Positions 34,257 through 43,974 of a DNA stretch of 64,000 nucleotides are shown here, piece after piece. The notes under the pieces were generated by a model. That model was not told where the DNA came from. It did no database searches and saw only the letters and a list, made by a program, of their open reading frames with translations. The DNA is from Pseudomonas sp. (lineage in GTDB: Bacteria > Pseudomonadota > Gammaproteobacteria > Pseudomonadales > Pseudomonadaceae), in assembly GCA_030699825.1 (NCBI GenBank), contig JAUYKV010000033.1, positions 62,001 through 126,000 of the forward strand, written 5' to 3'. The first letter of the stretch is position 1, and each line of letters starts with the position of its first letter. A program made the position numbers and the translations under genes.

Positions 34257-35519
34257 ATGAGTCGCCTGAACCAAGAGCTGAGCCTGCTGCAAGGCATCGG
34301 TCTGCTGAGCACCTCGCTGCTCGGCACCGGCATTTTCGTCGTTCCGGCGCTGGCCGCCACCGCGGCAGGCGAGGCCTCGCTGTGGGCCTGGATGATCCTC
34401 ATCGCCCTGGTGCTGCCGATCGCCTTCACCTTCGCCCAACTCGGTCGTCACCATCCCCATGCCGGCGGTGCGCCGCACCTGATCGGCCGCGCCTTCGGCC
34501 CGCGCCTGGAGCGCCTCAGCGCCTGGCTGTTCCTCGCCGTGTTGCCGGTCGGTTTGCCGGCGGCGCTGAATATCGCCAGCGGCTTCTGGCAGGCCGTGGT
34601 CGACCTGAGTCGCGGCCAGGTGCTGGCCATCCAGCTCGCCACCCTCGGCGCCATCCTGCTGCTCGGCCAGCGTCCGGCCAAGGCCTCGGGGCAGGTACAG
34701 GGCCTGATCGCCGTGGCCATAGTCGGCAGCGTCGGGCTGATCTGGTGGGTCGGCGGCTTGCCCCTGAGCAGCCAGCCGCTGCTGCCGCCCATCGCGGGCT
34801 CCTGGCACCTGCTGCCCGCCGCGCTGGGGGTGATGTTCTGGTGTTTCGTCGGCATCGAGGCCTTCACCCACATGGGCGAGGAGTTCAAGAACCCCGCGCG
34901 CGACTTCCCCCTGGCCCTGCTGCTCGGCGTACTGCTCGCCGGCCTGGTGTACTGGGCCTGCTCGGTGGCGGTGCTGAGCTTTCAGGCCTACGGCGACGTG
35001 CACAGCGACGCCGCCTCGCTGCCGCGCCTGTTCGATCTGCTGCTGGGCGGGCAGGCGCGCTGGCTGATCGCGCTGGTCGGCTACCTGGCCTGCTTCGCCT
35101 CGATCAACGTCTACATCCAGGGTTTCGCCCGGCTGATCTGGAGCCTGGCCGACGAAGGCAAACTGCCGACCCGCCTGGCCCGGCGCAACCGCCACGGCGT
35201 ACCCGCCCGTGCCCTGCTGCTGGTGGTGCTGAGCTGCGCCCTGTGCGCCGGCCTGGCCGGCCCGCTCAACCTCTCGGTGGACGACCTGATCCGCTACGCC
35301 AACGGCAACTTCGTGGTCGTCTACCTGCTGAGCATGGCCGCAGGCGCAGTCTTGCTGCGCGGCGTCTGGCGCTGGCTGGCCGGCTTCAGCACGCTGCTCT
35401 GCGCCCTGGTGCTGGTGATGCTCGGCGGCGATGCCTGGTATGCCCTGGGCTTGTTTGCCTTGCTGGCGCTACTCGATTGCGCGCGCAGTTTGCGGGGGCG
35501 CGCGGCAAAGGCGATCTAA
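34257..35519 (+). CDS. yjeH: YjeH-type amino acid exporter (APC superfamily)
   Basis: A 420-residue APC-superfamily transporter starting MSRLNQELSLLQGIGLLSTSLLGTGIF; the GTGIF unwound-helix motif is typical. About 11-12 hydrophobic segments are visible. E. coli YjeH exports L-methionine and branched-chain amino acids, and the overall look matches it. An Lrp-type regulator gene diverges upstream. The upstream extension of the open frame (to 33735) runs antisense through that regulator and is rejected. Confidence 0.83.
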   Translation: MSRLNQELSLLQGIGLLSTSLLGTGIFVVPALAATAAGEASLWAWMILIALVLPIAFTFAQLGRHHPHAGGAPHLIGRAFGPRLERLSAWLFLAVLPVGLPAALNIASGFWQAVVDLSRGQVLAIQLATLGAILLLGQRPAKASGQVQGLIAVAIVGSVGLIWWVGGLPLSSQPLLPPIAGSWHLLPAALGVMFWCFVGIEAFTHMGEEFKNPARDFPLALLLGVLLAGLVYWACSVAVLSFQAYGDVHSDAASLPRLFDLLLGGQARWLIALVGYLACFASINVYIQGFARLIWSLADEGKLPTRLARRNRHGVPARALLLVVLSCALCAGLAGPLNLSVDDLIRYANGNFVVVYLLSMAAGAVLLRGVWRWLAGFSTLLCALVLVMLGGDAWYALGLFALLALLDCARSLRGRAAKAI

Positions 35520-35643
35520 ACCGACGAGGCGGACCGCGCAGAGCCGTAGATGGGTTGAGCCCCGGTAAATCCTGCAGCCCGCCAATTGTGCATCTGCCAA
35601 CGCCATTGTCTGCACAGTGGCAGGTGGCCGGCGAGCAAAGCAC

Positions 35644-36633
35644 TCATGGCTGGGGTTGCAGAGCGAGCATATTGATGATCAGGCGGATCAGGGTGTCTTT
35701 CTGTTTGGGGTCGGATTCGGCCACCAGCAGGGTCAGGGCGGCCAGGCCGGTGTCGTTGATCACTGCCTCGCCGCGCTCGTTGAGCAGGCGGCCGTTGCGG
35801 TGCAGGAAATCGACGAAGAGAAAGGCGCCGCTGCGCTTGTTGCCATCGGTAAAGGGATGGTTCTTGACCATGAAATACAGCAGGTGCGCGGCCTTGCTTT
35901 CCAGGCTCGGATAGGCCGGTTCGCCGAATACGCTCTGCTCCAGATTGCCGAGCAGACTCGACAAGCCGTCGCCGCGCGCCTGGGCGAACAGCTCAGTTGC
36001 TTCGCCCCGTTGCATCAGGTTGTGCTTGAGGCTGGCCAGGGCGGCGTGGGCCTGCTCATGGCTGGGCAGTTGGCCGCCGGGGCTGCCGACCGGCTCGGTC
36101 AGCAGACCTTCGTCGTAGCGTTGCAGCCAGAGAAAGGTCTGGGTGTAGCGGCTGACGATCTCTACCAGGCCACGCCCGCCGTCCACATCCAGCTCGGGCG
36201 CGCGGGCGGTCTTGCGCACCAGTTCCAGCGCGGCTTCCAGCTCGCGGGCGTTGGCTTCGAAGCGTTCGCGGTTGAGGGTGTAGCCCCGGGTCAGATGCTC
36301 CTTGAGCAGGCCGGTGGCCCACTGGCGGAACTGCACGCCACGCCGGGAGTTCACCCGGTAGGCCACGGAGATGATGGCGTCGAGGTTGTAGTGCTTGAGC
36401 GTACGCTGAACCTGCCTTTTACCCTCGGTGCGAACTGCTAAGAAATCCTTAGTAGTTGCCAAAGGCTCGAGTTCGGCATCCCGGTAGATGTGACGCAGGT
36501 GCATCAGGATGTTTTCCGGGGTCGAGCCAAGTAGCTCGGCCATCTGCCGCTGGGTCAACCAGACGGTTTCCTGCTCCAGCTTGACGCTGACGCGGCCATT
36601 TTCGCCTTCGTAGATAACGATCTCGCTGTTCAT
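35644..36633 (-). CDS. RhuM-Fic fusion protein (virulence RhuM / death-on-curing type)
   Basis: A 329-residue protein with AGGAGG before the ATG at 36633. Residues 1-150 match the RhuM domain (MNSEIVIYEGENGRVSVKLE, TVWLTQRQMAELLGSTPENI, YNLDAIISVAYRVNSRRGVQFRQWA). Residues 185-329 hold a Fic/DOC domain with the complete active-site motif HPFTDGNKRSG (259-269), so nucleotide transfer to a target (AMPylation or similar) is possible. No antitoxin gene with the inhibitory (S/T)xxxE(G/N) motif is apparent next to it. Common in accessory regions. It stands alone between yjeH and the TAXI gene. Confidence 0.85.
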   Translation of the reverse strand: MNSEIVIYEGENGRVSVKLEQETVWLTQRQMAELLGSTPENILMHLRHIYRDAELEPLATTKDFLAVRTEGKRQVQRTLKHYNLDAIISVAYRVNSRRGVQFRQWATGLLKEHLTRGYTLNRERFEANARELEAALELVRKTARAPELDVDGGRGLVEIVSRYTQTFLWLQRYDEGLLTEPVGSPGGQLPSHEQAHAALASLKHNLMQRGEATELFAQARGDGLSSLLGNLEQSVFGEPAYPSLESKAAHLLYFMVKNHPFTDGNKRSGAFLFVDFLHRNGRLLNERGEAVINDTGLAALTLLVAESDPKQKDTLIRLIINMLALQPQP

Positions 36634-36937
36634 GCCTTTCCTCCTTGAATGATCATGCCCCTGGCAGCCTGGCGGCATAGAAAGTCGCCACGCAGGGACT
36701 CGCCAGGGCGATGAACCCGCTGCAAATGTCCCGCTCGCCAAGCGACTTCCTGTCCATTGCAACCACTCCCGAGGCCACTCAGCGAGATCATGAAAACCGC
36801 ACATTAGCCAGCTCACTGCTGAGGGTAAAGCGATACCTCTGTTTTGCGCAGCAGACCATTATTGATGAAACCCTGACGATGGCCTGAACCCACACATGCT
36901 TTTATGCTTGGGACGACCCCTACCGAAAGGAAGCCCC
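36634..36937. other. Intergenic region between the RhuM-Fic and TAXI genes
   Basis: About 300 bp between divergent genes with no supported coding sequence. It is less GC-rich near 36790-36910 and presumably carries both promoters; no clear consensus hexamers were picked out. Confidence 0.4.
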
Positions 36938-38281
36938 ATGCGCCGCGTGCTCAAAGACCTGAAGATCATGCTCCTGGCCAACCTGTGGATAGTCCCGGTG
37001 CTGGCCGCCTTGATTGGTGCGGTGTTCTATTTCGTCGCCCCGCCGCCGCCGATGAGCGCCCGCATGGCTACCGGCGCCGACGGCGGCAATTACCGGATCT
37101 TCGCCGAGAAGCTCAAGCAGGAGCTGGCCAAGGAGGGTTTCGAGCTGGCCCTGGTGCCCAGCGCCGGTTCGCGGGACAACCTCGAGCGACTGCTGGCGGA
37201 GGACAGTCAGGTCGAGATCGCCCTGGTGCAGAGCGGCCTGGAACGCCAGCTCGACGCCGCCGACAATACCCGCCTGCACAGCCTTGGCGCGGTCTATCAG
37301 GAGCCGTTGTGGCTGTTCTACCGTAGCGGCATCGACCTCGAGCGCATCGCCGACCTGCTGCCGCTGCGCCTGGCCCTGGGCAGCTCCGGTAGCGGCACCC
37401 TGGCTGCCACCGAGGCCATCCTCGGCGCCAATGCGATCACCCCCGAGCAATACCCACCGAACTGGCAAACCACGAGCGGCGGCAAGGCCGGCAGGGCCCT
37501 GATGGCCGGCGAGCTGGACGCCGCCTTCTTTATCGGCCCGGCGGAAAATGCCCTGGTGCAGCAACTGGCCAGTCATCCCGAGCTGAGCCTGGCGAGCTTC
37601 CGCCGCGCCGCGGCCTATGAGGCACGCCTGCCGTTCCTCAAGCGGGTCACGGTCGGCGAAGGCCTGCTCAACCTCGCACAGAACGCGCCCGCCCGGGACA
37701 TCGTCACCCTCTCACCGGTGGCCACCCTGGTGATCAACCAACACTTCCATCCCGGCCTGGCTCCATTGATTCTCGAAGCCGCGCGCGAGGTGATGAAAAA
37801 CGGCACCCTGCTGGATCGGGCCGGCGCCTTCCCCAGCGCCGAACCGCGTACCTTCGAGCTGTCCGGCGATGCCGAGCACTACTACAAGAACGGCCCGCCG
37901 CTGCTGCAACGCTACCTGCCGTTTCGCATCGCCTCACTGGCCGACCGCTACATCATCCTGCTGATTCCGCTGCTGGTGGTGCTGATCCCGCTGTTCAAGG
38001 CGGTCGGCCCGCTGTATCGCTGGCGCATCCGCGCGCGCATCTACCGCTGGTACAAGCACCTGCGCGAGATCGACCGCCAACTGGACGCCGGCACCCTGCC
38101 GCAGCGCCTGGATGCCGAAGTCGAGCGCCTGGAACAGCTGGAAGACGAACTGGCCAAGGTCGAGGTGCCGCTGTCCTACTCCAACGAGCTGTACGAACTG
38201 CACGTGCACCTGCGCTATGTGATCGAACGCTTGCGTACGCTGCAAAAGCGCCGGGCGACCGCGAGCGACTCCGTCGGGTAA
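36938..38281 (+). CDS. TAXI-family TRAP-type solute-binding protein, membrane anchored
   Basis: A 447-residue protein starting MRRVLKDLKIML, with AAGGAAG upstream. An N-terminal TM anchor (about residues 14-34) precedes a TAXI-type binding domain (MATGADGGNYRIFAEKL, SAGSRDNLERLL, GSSGSGTLAATEAIL). A second TM (YIILLIPLLVVLIPLF) and a C-terminal cytoplasmic coiled-coil tail (EVERLEQLEDELAKVEVPLSY) follow. TRAP permease genes are absent nearby, so it may sense or shuttle a ligand rather than feed a TRAP transporter (inference). Confidence 0.82.
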   Translation: MRRVLKDLKIMLLANLWIVPVLAALIGAVFYFVAPPPPMSARMATGADGGNYRIFAEKLKQELAKEGFELALVPSAGSRDNLERLLAEDSQVEIALVQSGLERQLDAADNTRLHSLGAVYQEPLWLFYRSGIDLERIADLLPLRLALGSSGSGTLAATEAILGANAITPEQYPPNWQTTSGGKAGRALMAGELDAAFFIGPAENALVQQLASHPELSLASFRRAAAYEARLPFLKRVTVGEGLLNLAQNAPARDIVTLSPVATLVINQHFHPGLAPLILEAAREVMKNGTLLDRAGAFPSAEPRTFELSGDAEHYYKNGPPLLQRYLPFRIASLADRYIILLIPLLVVLIPLFKAVGPLYRWRIRARIYRWYKHLREIDRQLDAGTLPQRLDAEVERLEQLEDELAKVEVPLSYSNELYELHVHLRYVIERLRTLQKRRATASDSVG

Positions 38282-38351
38282 ACTGCGCGGCAATTGCCAG
38301 CAGCCACTCTGCCAGCGTCTGCCCAACGCTTAACGCATCAAGAGACCGCCC

Positions 38352-39359
38352 ATGCCGATCCGCCACTGCATCGTCCACCTGATCGACAAGAAACCCGATG
38401 GCAGCCCCGCCGTGCTGCACGCCCGCGACACAGAACTGGGCGCCTCGCAAGCCATCGAGAACATGCTCGCCGACCTCAACGAGAGCTACAACGCCAAGCA
38501 GGGCAAGGCCTGGGGCCTGTTTCATGCGGAGTCCGGCGCTTACCCGTTCAGCGGCTGGCTGAAGCATTACCTCGACGGCGGCCAGGACTTCGCCGCCTTC
38601 AGCCGCCAGGCGGTCGAGCATCTGCAGAAGCTGATGGAGGAGTCCAACCTGTCCACCGGCGGCCACGTCCTGTTCGCCCACTACCAGCAGGGCATGACCG
38701 ACTACCTGGTGATCGCCCTGCTGCACCACAGCGAAGGCGTGGCGGTCAACGAGGCGCTGGACGTGACTGCGGCCAAGCACCTGGATCTGAGCCAGTTGCA
38801 CCTGGCGGCACGGATCAACATTTCCGAATGGCAGAACAACGCCAACTCCAAGCAGTACATCTCCTTTATCAAGGGCAAGAACGGTAAGAAGGTCTCGGAG
38901 TACTTCCGCGACTTCATCGGCTGCCAGGAAGGCGTCGACGGCCCGGGCGAAACCCGCACCCTGCTCAAGGCCTTCAGCGACTTCGTCGAAAGCGAGGACC
39001 TGCCGGAAGAAGCGGCCCGCGAGAAGACCAAGACTCTGGTCGACTACGCCAGCAGCCAGGCCAAGATCGGCGAGCCCATGGGCTTGCAGGAGTTGTCCGG
39101 GCTGATCGACGAGGAGCGCCCGCGGGCCTTCTACGAGCACATCCGCAACAAGGATTACGGCCTGTCGCCGGAGATCCCGGCAGACAAGCGCACCCTCAAT
39201 CAATTTCAGCGCTTCACCGGTCGCGCCGAAGGCCTGTCGATCAGCTTCGAGGCCCACCTGCTCGGCTCGAAAGTCGAATACGACGAGAGCCAGGGCACCC
39301 TGATCATCCGCAACCTGCCGACCCAATTGACCGACCAGCTGAAACGCCGCAAGGACTGA
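38352..39359 (+). CDS. ndpA: Nucleoid-associated protein NdpA (YejK family)
   Basis: A 335-residue YejK/NdpA protein starting [47 protein letters not shown] and [22 protein letters not shown] are the conserved family blocks. E. coli YejK binds DNA and topoisomerase IV. Separate gene, 70 bp after the TAXI protein gene. Confidence 0.93.
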   Translation: MPIRHCIVHLIDKKPDGSPAVLHARDTELGASQAIENMLADLNESYNAKQGKAWGLFHAESGAYPFSGWLKHYLDGGQDFAAFSRQAVEHLQKLMEESNLSTGGHVLFAHYQQGMTDYLVIALLHHSEGVAVNEALDVTAAKHLDLSQLHLAARINISEWQNNANSKQYISFIKGKNGKKVSEYFRDFIGCQEGVDGPGETRTLLKAFSDFVESEDLPEEAAREKTKTLVDYASSQAKIGEPMGLQELSGLIDEERPRAFYEHIRNKDYGLSPEIPADKRTLNQFQRFTGRAEGLSISFEAHLLGSKVEYDESQGTLIIRNLPTQLTDQLKRRKD

Positions 39360-39547
39360 GAGGCTGTGAAAAAACTCTCGCCTACTGCGACCACTACAAA
39401 CATCGATAGTCCGTTCGGAGCGCAGCGACAACCCGCCAGCTTTATACCGCGCCGCTGAACCATGGTGCACTGCCTGCGGCGAGTGACACCCGGATCGGCA
39501 AAAACGCCGGCTGCGGCATTGCGCTCGATTTTTTTACAACCTCTGAG
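39360..39547. repeat. Split inverted repeat GAGGCTGTGAAAAA family
   Basis: GAGGCTGTGAAAAAACTCTCG at the left and GCGCTCGATTTTTTTACAAC followed by CTCTG at the right are imperfect reverse complements with a 140-bp interior of no recognisable content. Related stem-loops occur at 46081-46138 and 60245-60297; the right arm here is nearly identical to that at 60271-60297. Confidence 0.55.
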
Positions 39548-39559
39548 GGAGACGTCACC

Positions 39560-39886
39560 GTGAAAAGGATTTTGCTGATTCTCGCGGTGCTGGCGATCTG
39601 GCAACACTGGGATCGCATCGAACCCCTGCTCGGCCTCAAGGAAAGCACCCAGGTCGCCGGCCAGGGCGATGTCATCCTCTATGCCACCTCCTGGTGTGGC
39701 TACTGCGCCAAGACCCGGGAGTTTCTCGACGAACGTGGCATCGCCTTCACCGAACACGACATCGAGAAATCCGCCGAAGCGCGCCATGCCTACCAGGCGC
39801 TGGGCGGTCGTGGCGTGCCGGTGCTCAAGGTCAACGACACGGTGATCCACGGCTACAATCCTCAGGGCATTCTCGCCGCTTACTGA
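39560..39886 (+). CDS. Membrane-anchored glutaredoxin-like protein
   Basis: A 108-residue protein starting at GTG 39560, with GAGGGAG upstream. Residues 3-14 are hydrophobic (RILLILAVLAIW), a likely anchor or uncleaved signal. The glutaredoxin domain starts near residue 37 with active site CGYC (C46, C49), then the cis-Pro motif GVPVLKV. A thiol-disulfide role facing the periplasm is inferred. The stop overlaps convergently with the end of the AraC remnant by a few bases. Confidence 0.85.
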   Translation: MKRILLILAVLAIWQHWDRIEPLLGLKESTQVAGQGDVILYATSWCGYCAKTREFLDERGIAFTEHDIEKSAEARHAYQALGGRGVPVLKVNDTVIHGYNPQGILAAY

Positions 39887-40716
39887 AGGCGGCCTGGCTG
39901 CACCAGGTCGCTGTGCTGACGCCACTGGCGCGGACTCACCCCGAACCAGCGACGGAACGCTCGCGAGAAGGCACTGACCTCGGAATAACCGAGCAACGGC
40001 GCCAACTCGGATATCGGCAATTGCTGCTGGCGCATGTAGAAGGTGGCCAGGTCGCGGCGCTGCTTGTCCACCAGGGCGGAAAAGCTCAAATTCTGCTCAC
40101 GCAGCCGGCGCTGTAGCGACCAACTGCTCATGCCCATCTGTTCGGCGATATCCTCCAGCACCGGCTCGCCCAGCAACAGGCGCTGGCGAATCTGTGCGCG
40201 CGCATCATCGACGATATTCGGCTCATTGCGCCCAGCCAGGCTGAGCTGACGCAGGGAATCCTGCATCACCAGCAACAACAGCGGATCGTGCTCAGGCATG
40301 GCGCGCGTCAGGCCACGTTTGGGAATCAACAACGAATTGCACGGCTGCTCGAAATACACTGGCGCATCGAAGATTTTGCAGTGTTCGTGCCAGTGCTCGG
40401 GGCGCGGGTGTTCGAAGTGCACCGCCCGCGGCGCCCATTGGTTGCCGAACACATGCCGGATCAGATTAAGCGCCATGCCCAGAGTCAGCTCGGCATCCTG
40501 GCGGCGACAGAGGATGGCGCCGTGCCGAACCTGATAGTCGAATCGGTAGCACTCGCCGTCCTCGACCAGGCGAATCAGGCTGTTGCGCTGGTGCAAGGGA
40601 AACGCGCGGGCAAAGTTGATCAGCGCCTGCTCGGCCGTCGCCGAACACAGACCGATATAGCCCAGCAGCCCCAGCGCCCGGGGCTGCTGGCCGTAGTAGC
40701 GACCGAAGTACCGAGC
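39880..40716 (-). pseudogene. 5'-truncated AraC-family regulator
   Basis: The frame contains the C-terminal HTH of an AraC regulator (LLGEPVLEDIAEQMGMSSWSLQRRL and ISELAPLLGYSEVSAFSRAFRRWFG) and most of an arabinose-binding-like domain. It reads open back to the TGA at 40717-40719, which is also the stop of the upstream GST gene. ALGLLGYIGLCSATAEQALINFARAF in the extended part belongs to the same family. No ATG or GTG is available; the first usable start is TTG at 40596. Relatives are about 330-340 residues, so roughly 55-60 N-terminal residues seem lost at the junction. Confidence 0.7.
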
Positions 40717-41652
40717 TCAGCGCGCCTCGATGCGAAAGCCCATACGCGGGAAATGCACATGCACAACCCCGGCACGCGGGTCTTCGCGGCGCAGGATCAG
40801 CTCTTCGCCGCCACTGAACAGCAACTCGCCCTCGACCGGATCGACACCGTAATCGATGGCTGCAATGGCCACCCGCTGGCCGAGCGTGAAACCATTGGGG
40901 TCAGTCAAGGCCTCAGCGGGAAGCTCAGCCGGGGTAGCGTCACGGGCGATCGCCACGGCTTCTTCGCCGTTCATCTCGCTGTGCGAGCCATGGCCGAATC
41001 CCAACACCCGACCGAGCCAGGCCGCTACTGCCGGATACTCGTCAACCAGCGGCGCGGTCACCGGGGTGCCGCGCAGGAACCACAGCGAATGGGCCATGGC
41101 GAAGTCCGCCAGCGACGGCGCGCCAAACAGGAAGTCACCCTGCTCGCGCTCGAGTTGCTGTTGCAAACGGCTCATCAGCACCGGCCATTGCTGCTTGGCC
41201 TGCTCCAACGGCAGGCGGCTGGCACTGCCGCCGCTGAACAGCCCGGCGCGGTCGGCCAAAAAACCCTTGATCGCTTCAGGCGGCAGCTTGCCGAAGCGCA
41301 CGGCCACCGATTCCGGCTGGAACACCAGGCTCACCGCATGCTGAAACACCAGCGAGTCGGCCCACTGGGCGAAGCTGGCGACGTTGAACTCCTGGCCTTC
41401 GGGAAACAGTGCCGGCGTGGCTTTTTCTGCCTCCAGACGCCGAGCGATCAGCGCGGTGTCGCAATAGATGTCGGCACCAACCTGCAGCACCGGGGTCTTG
41501 CGGTAGCCGCCGGTCAAGGCGGTCAGATCCGGTTTGGGCATCACCGCGGGGATCAGCACCGAGCGCCAGGACAATTGCTTGAAACCCAGCAGCAGGCGCG
41601 CCTTTTCGGCAAACGGCGAGGTTGGGTAATGATGCAGGATCAACTCGTGCAT
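40717..41652 (-). CDS. Glutathione S-transferase family protein
   Basis: A 311-residue GST-like protein. N-terminal thioredoxin fold MHELILHHYPTSPFAEKARLLLGFK with S12 as likely catalytic residue, TPVLQVGADIYCDTALIARRLE (cis-Pro and G-site), then an alpha-helical C-terminal domain (DFLFGAPSLADFAMAHSLWFL). The ~90-residue C-terminal extension after residue 220 is longer than classical GSTs. Directly followed by the truncated AraC gene with no spacer. Confidence 0.85.
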   Translation of the reverse strand: MHELILHHYPTSPFAEKARLLLGFKQLSWRSVLIPAVMPKPDLTALTGGYRKTPVLQVGADIYCDTALIARRLEAEKATPALFPEGQEFNVASFAQWADSLVFQHAVSLVFQPESVAVRFGKLPPEAIKGFLADRAGLFSGGSASRLPLEQAKQQWPVLMSRLQQQLEREQGDFLFGAPSLADFAMAHSLWFLRGTPVTAPLVDEYPAVAAWLGRVLGFGHGSHSEMNGEEAVAIARDATPAELPAEALTDPNGFTLGQRVAIAAIDYGVDPVEGELLFSGGEELILRREDPRAGVVHVHFPRMGFRIEAR

Positions 41653-41717
41653 GACAGGCTCCGCAACTATTCAGAAAGCAGCCAGCTTACCTGTGCAGTT
41701 CATTGCGGCCTACCTGT

Positions 41718-42017
41718 TCAGCCTGATAGCGCGCCATCAGCCACAGCAATAAGACTGCCGCCGGCCACCAGCACTTCCTTGGCGGGTTTGCCCAGGCGCT
41801 TGATCGCCCGTTCCCGGCGCAACGCATCGCCCTTGCCTGCGCAGGCTTCGATGTAGACCAGCGCCGTCGCCGGGCTGGAATAGAAGAAGCGCGCGCCTTT
41901 GCCGCTTTGATGCTGGGCGAATCGCCGCTGCGGGTTGTCGCTGATACCGCAATACAGCGCACCGTTCTGCGCCCGCACCAGGTAGACGAACCAGGCTTTG
42001 TCCGTCGCTTCAGTCAT
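41718..42017 (-). CDS. GIY-YIG nuclease-superfamily protein (YhbQ-like)
   Basis: About 99 residues from the ATG at 42017 ([14 protein letters not shown]). The domain shows [18 protein letters not shown] (GIY/YIG equivalents VYL and YCG), then the [15 protein letters not shown] segment with catalytic Arg. E. coli YhbQ-like proteins of this size are implicated in DNA repair; activity here is unproven. A GTG at 42035 would give six more residues. Between the GST and pcs genes. Confidence 0.82.
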   Translation of the reverse strand: MTEATDKAWFVYLVRAQNGALYCGISDNPQRRFAQHQSGKGARFFYSSPATALVYIEACAGKGDALRRERAIKRLGKPAKEVLVAGGSLIAVADGALSG

Positions 42018-42041
42018 CGCCGGCAGCGCCCACACACAGCC

Positions 42042-42752
42042 TCAAGCCAACCATTCGCGGGCCGTGCGCCACAGGCAGATAGCGACGAAATAGACGCTGG
42101 CCAGCCCCCAGACCGCCAGCAGCCAGCTCTGGTTGAGTGGGTACTGCACAATCAGCAAGGCACAGGCCGCCATCCACAGCAGGGTCACGCCGATATTCAG
42201 CGGCATGAATTGCTTGACCCGAAACGGGTGGAGAAACTTCATCTTGGTCAGGGTCAGGCCCGCCAGCACCAGGATGGTGACGAGGCTCAGCCAGGGATCG
42301 AAATCCAGCAGGTAGAGGTAGGCAATCACCACGTTCCAGGCCGCCGGGAAGCCGACGAAGTAATTGTCCTTGCTCTTCATGTTGAGGTTGCAGAAGCAGA
42401 ACAACGACGACAGCAGGATCACCCCGACCGACAACAGCAGGCTGTACTCGGGCAGGGCAATGAAGCGATAGACGAAGATCGCCGGGATGAACACGTAGGT
42501 GAGGTAGTCGATCACCAGATCCAGGGTCGAACCATCGAAGTTCGGCAACACCACCTTGACGTCGAATTTGCGCGCCAGGGTGCCATCCAGGCCGTCCACC
42601 AACAGCGCCGCCCCCAACCAGAGCAGGCAGACCTGCGGTCGACCATCGAGCACGGCCAGCAAGGCCAGCAACCCCAAAATCACCCCACTGGCGGTGACGG
42701 CATGCACGCTCCAGGCCTTGGCTTTGCTGGCGGACAGCGACATTACACTCAT
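42042..42752 (-). CDS. pcs: Phosphatidylcholine synthase
   Basis: A 236-residue CDP-alcohol phosphatidyltransferase condensing CDP-diacylglycerol with choline to give phosphatidylcholine. Motif DGLDGTLARKFDVKVVLPNF with G(S)TLD and D downstream fits the D(x)2DG(x)2AR(x)8G(x)3D(x)3D pattern. About eight hydrophobic segments. The start MSVMSLSASKAKAW at 42752 is chosen; further upstream codons lack support. Choline import would be needed; the nearby osmoprotectant transporter could contribute (speculative). Confidence 0.9.
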   Translation of the reverse strand: MSVMSLSASKAKAWSVHAVTASGVILGLLALLAVLDGRPQVCLLWLGAALLVDGLDGTLARKFDVKVVLPNFDGSTLDLVIDYLTYVFIPAIFVYRFIALPEYSLLLSVGVILLSSLFCFCNLNMKSKDNYFVGFPAAWNVVIAYLYLLDFDPWLSLVTILVLAGLTLTKMKFLHPFRVKQFMPLNIGVTLLWMAACALLIVQYPLNQSWLLAVWGLASVYFVAICLWRTAREWLA

Positions 42753-42840
42753 GATCGGGCTTCCTGGCGCATTGGCTCTTGTCTGGCAGCTGAAGGACAA
42801 CTGCACTCGCAGGGTCCATTGGCGGCATTAACCGCGCGGA

Positions 42841-43707
42841 TCAGCGCGCGTCGATTTGCTGCTGCAGGTTCTGGATCTGGCCTTGCAGGGTGCTGATGTT
42901 GCGGGTCATCTGCGCGCGGAAGGCATCGAACTCGGCGGTATTGCTGCTGCTCGGTGCCGGACGGTTGTCCAGCTGGCTGCGCAGCACCAGCAGGTCCTGC
43001 TCCAGACGGCCGATGGCCTGATTCGGGTTACCGATCTTTTTCAACGCCTCGATCTCGCCGCTCAGGCTTTTAAGCTGGCCTTCGAATTTGGCCGACCCGG
43101 CTTGCGCGGTTTTCAGGGAAGTCTGTTCGGCTCGCAACAAGGCCTGGGCGTTTTTCAGCGCCATTTGCTCGCTGCTCAGGCCCTTCAGGCTGCCGGCGAC
43201 TGCGCTGGTCGCGCCTTGCTGAGTTTTAAGATCGGCCGTCAACTGCTCGATGCGCTTGTCCTGGCCGCTCTGCTGACCGGCCAGGCTTTGCTGCTGCTTG
43301 CCCAGTTCGGCCAGTTTGCTTTCCAGCTGTTTGACTTGCAGCTTGAGCGCTTCACTGCCGCTGGTGACCGTGGACTCGGTCGCCACCACCTTGCCGCTGA
43401 TGTCCTGGATACGGCCGGCAGCGTCCTCGCTGATCCGCGCGAAGCTTTCCTGGGTGGCCACCAACTGCTGTTCCATCAGGCTGATCTGCTGGAAACTCCA
43501 CCAGCCCAACCCGCCGAGGGCGATCGTCAGGGCGCCGACCAGCGCCCACAGCGCGCCGGTGCTGGCGGCCTTGGGTGCAGCCGCAGCGGCGCGCGATGGC
43601 GTCCCCTTGGCGGATGCGGGGCGATCCGTATCGAAATCGTCACGATCAAGCATATCGGTGGTCAGGCTGGGCACATGATCGAGTTCGTCGTGGGCATCGT
43701 TACGCAT
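42841..43707 (-). CDS. Single-TM coiled-coil protein of unknown function
   Basis: A 288-residue protein with AAAGG before the ATG at 43707. Residues 1-50 are cytoplasmic, acidic then Ala/Pro-rich. One TM helix at about 52-72 (LWALVGALTIALGGLGWWSF) is followed by a ~190-residue coiled coil (LKLQVKQLESKLAELGKQQQ, LRAEQTSLKTAQAG, IGRLEQDLLVLRSQL) ending QGQIQNLQQQIDAR. Similar genes are found in other pseudomonads. No enzymatic motif; a structural or scaffold role is inferred. Confidence 0.75.
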   Translation of the reverse strand: MRNDAHDELDHVPSLTTDMLDRDDFDTDRPASAKGTPSRAAAAAPKAASTGALWALVGALTIALGGLGWWSFQQISLMEQQLVATQESFARISEDAAGRIQDISGKVVATESTVTSGSEALKLQVKQLESKLAELGKQQQSLAGQQSGQDKRIEQLTADLKTQQGATSAVAGSLKGLSSEQMALKNAQALLRAEQTSLKTAQAGSAKFEGQLKSLSGEIEALKKIGNPNQAIGRLEQDLLVLRSQLDNRPAPSSSNTAEFDAFRAQMTRNISTLQGQIQNLQQQIDAR

Positions 43708-43974
43708 GAGTAAACCTTTAAAAAACGCTGAAGAAGCGAAATGCCGGCCAGTATAACGGTTAGTGCGCGACGCTTCAGTGTCGCGCCAAGCAGGTGCAAG
43801 TTGCACCGAGGCGGAGCGCGGCACTGACACAGTGACCGGCTGCAGGGCGCACAGTTCCGCCCCCTCTGACCTGGCACGCGTTTTGTGTTCTTCCATGTAT
43901 GACCGAATCTCAGCGCCAGGGCTGATGGAGGCGGCGACCTCGACGTTCTTTACCGACACAACGAGCTTGGTGCC

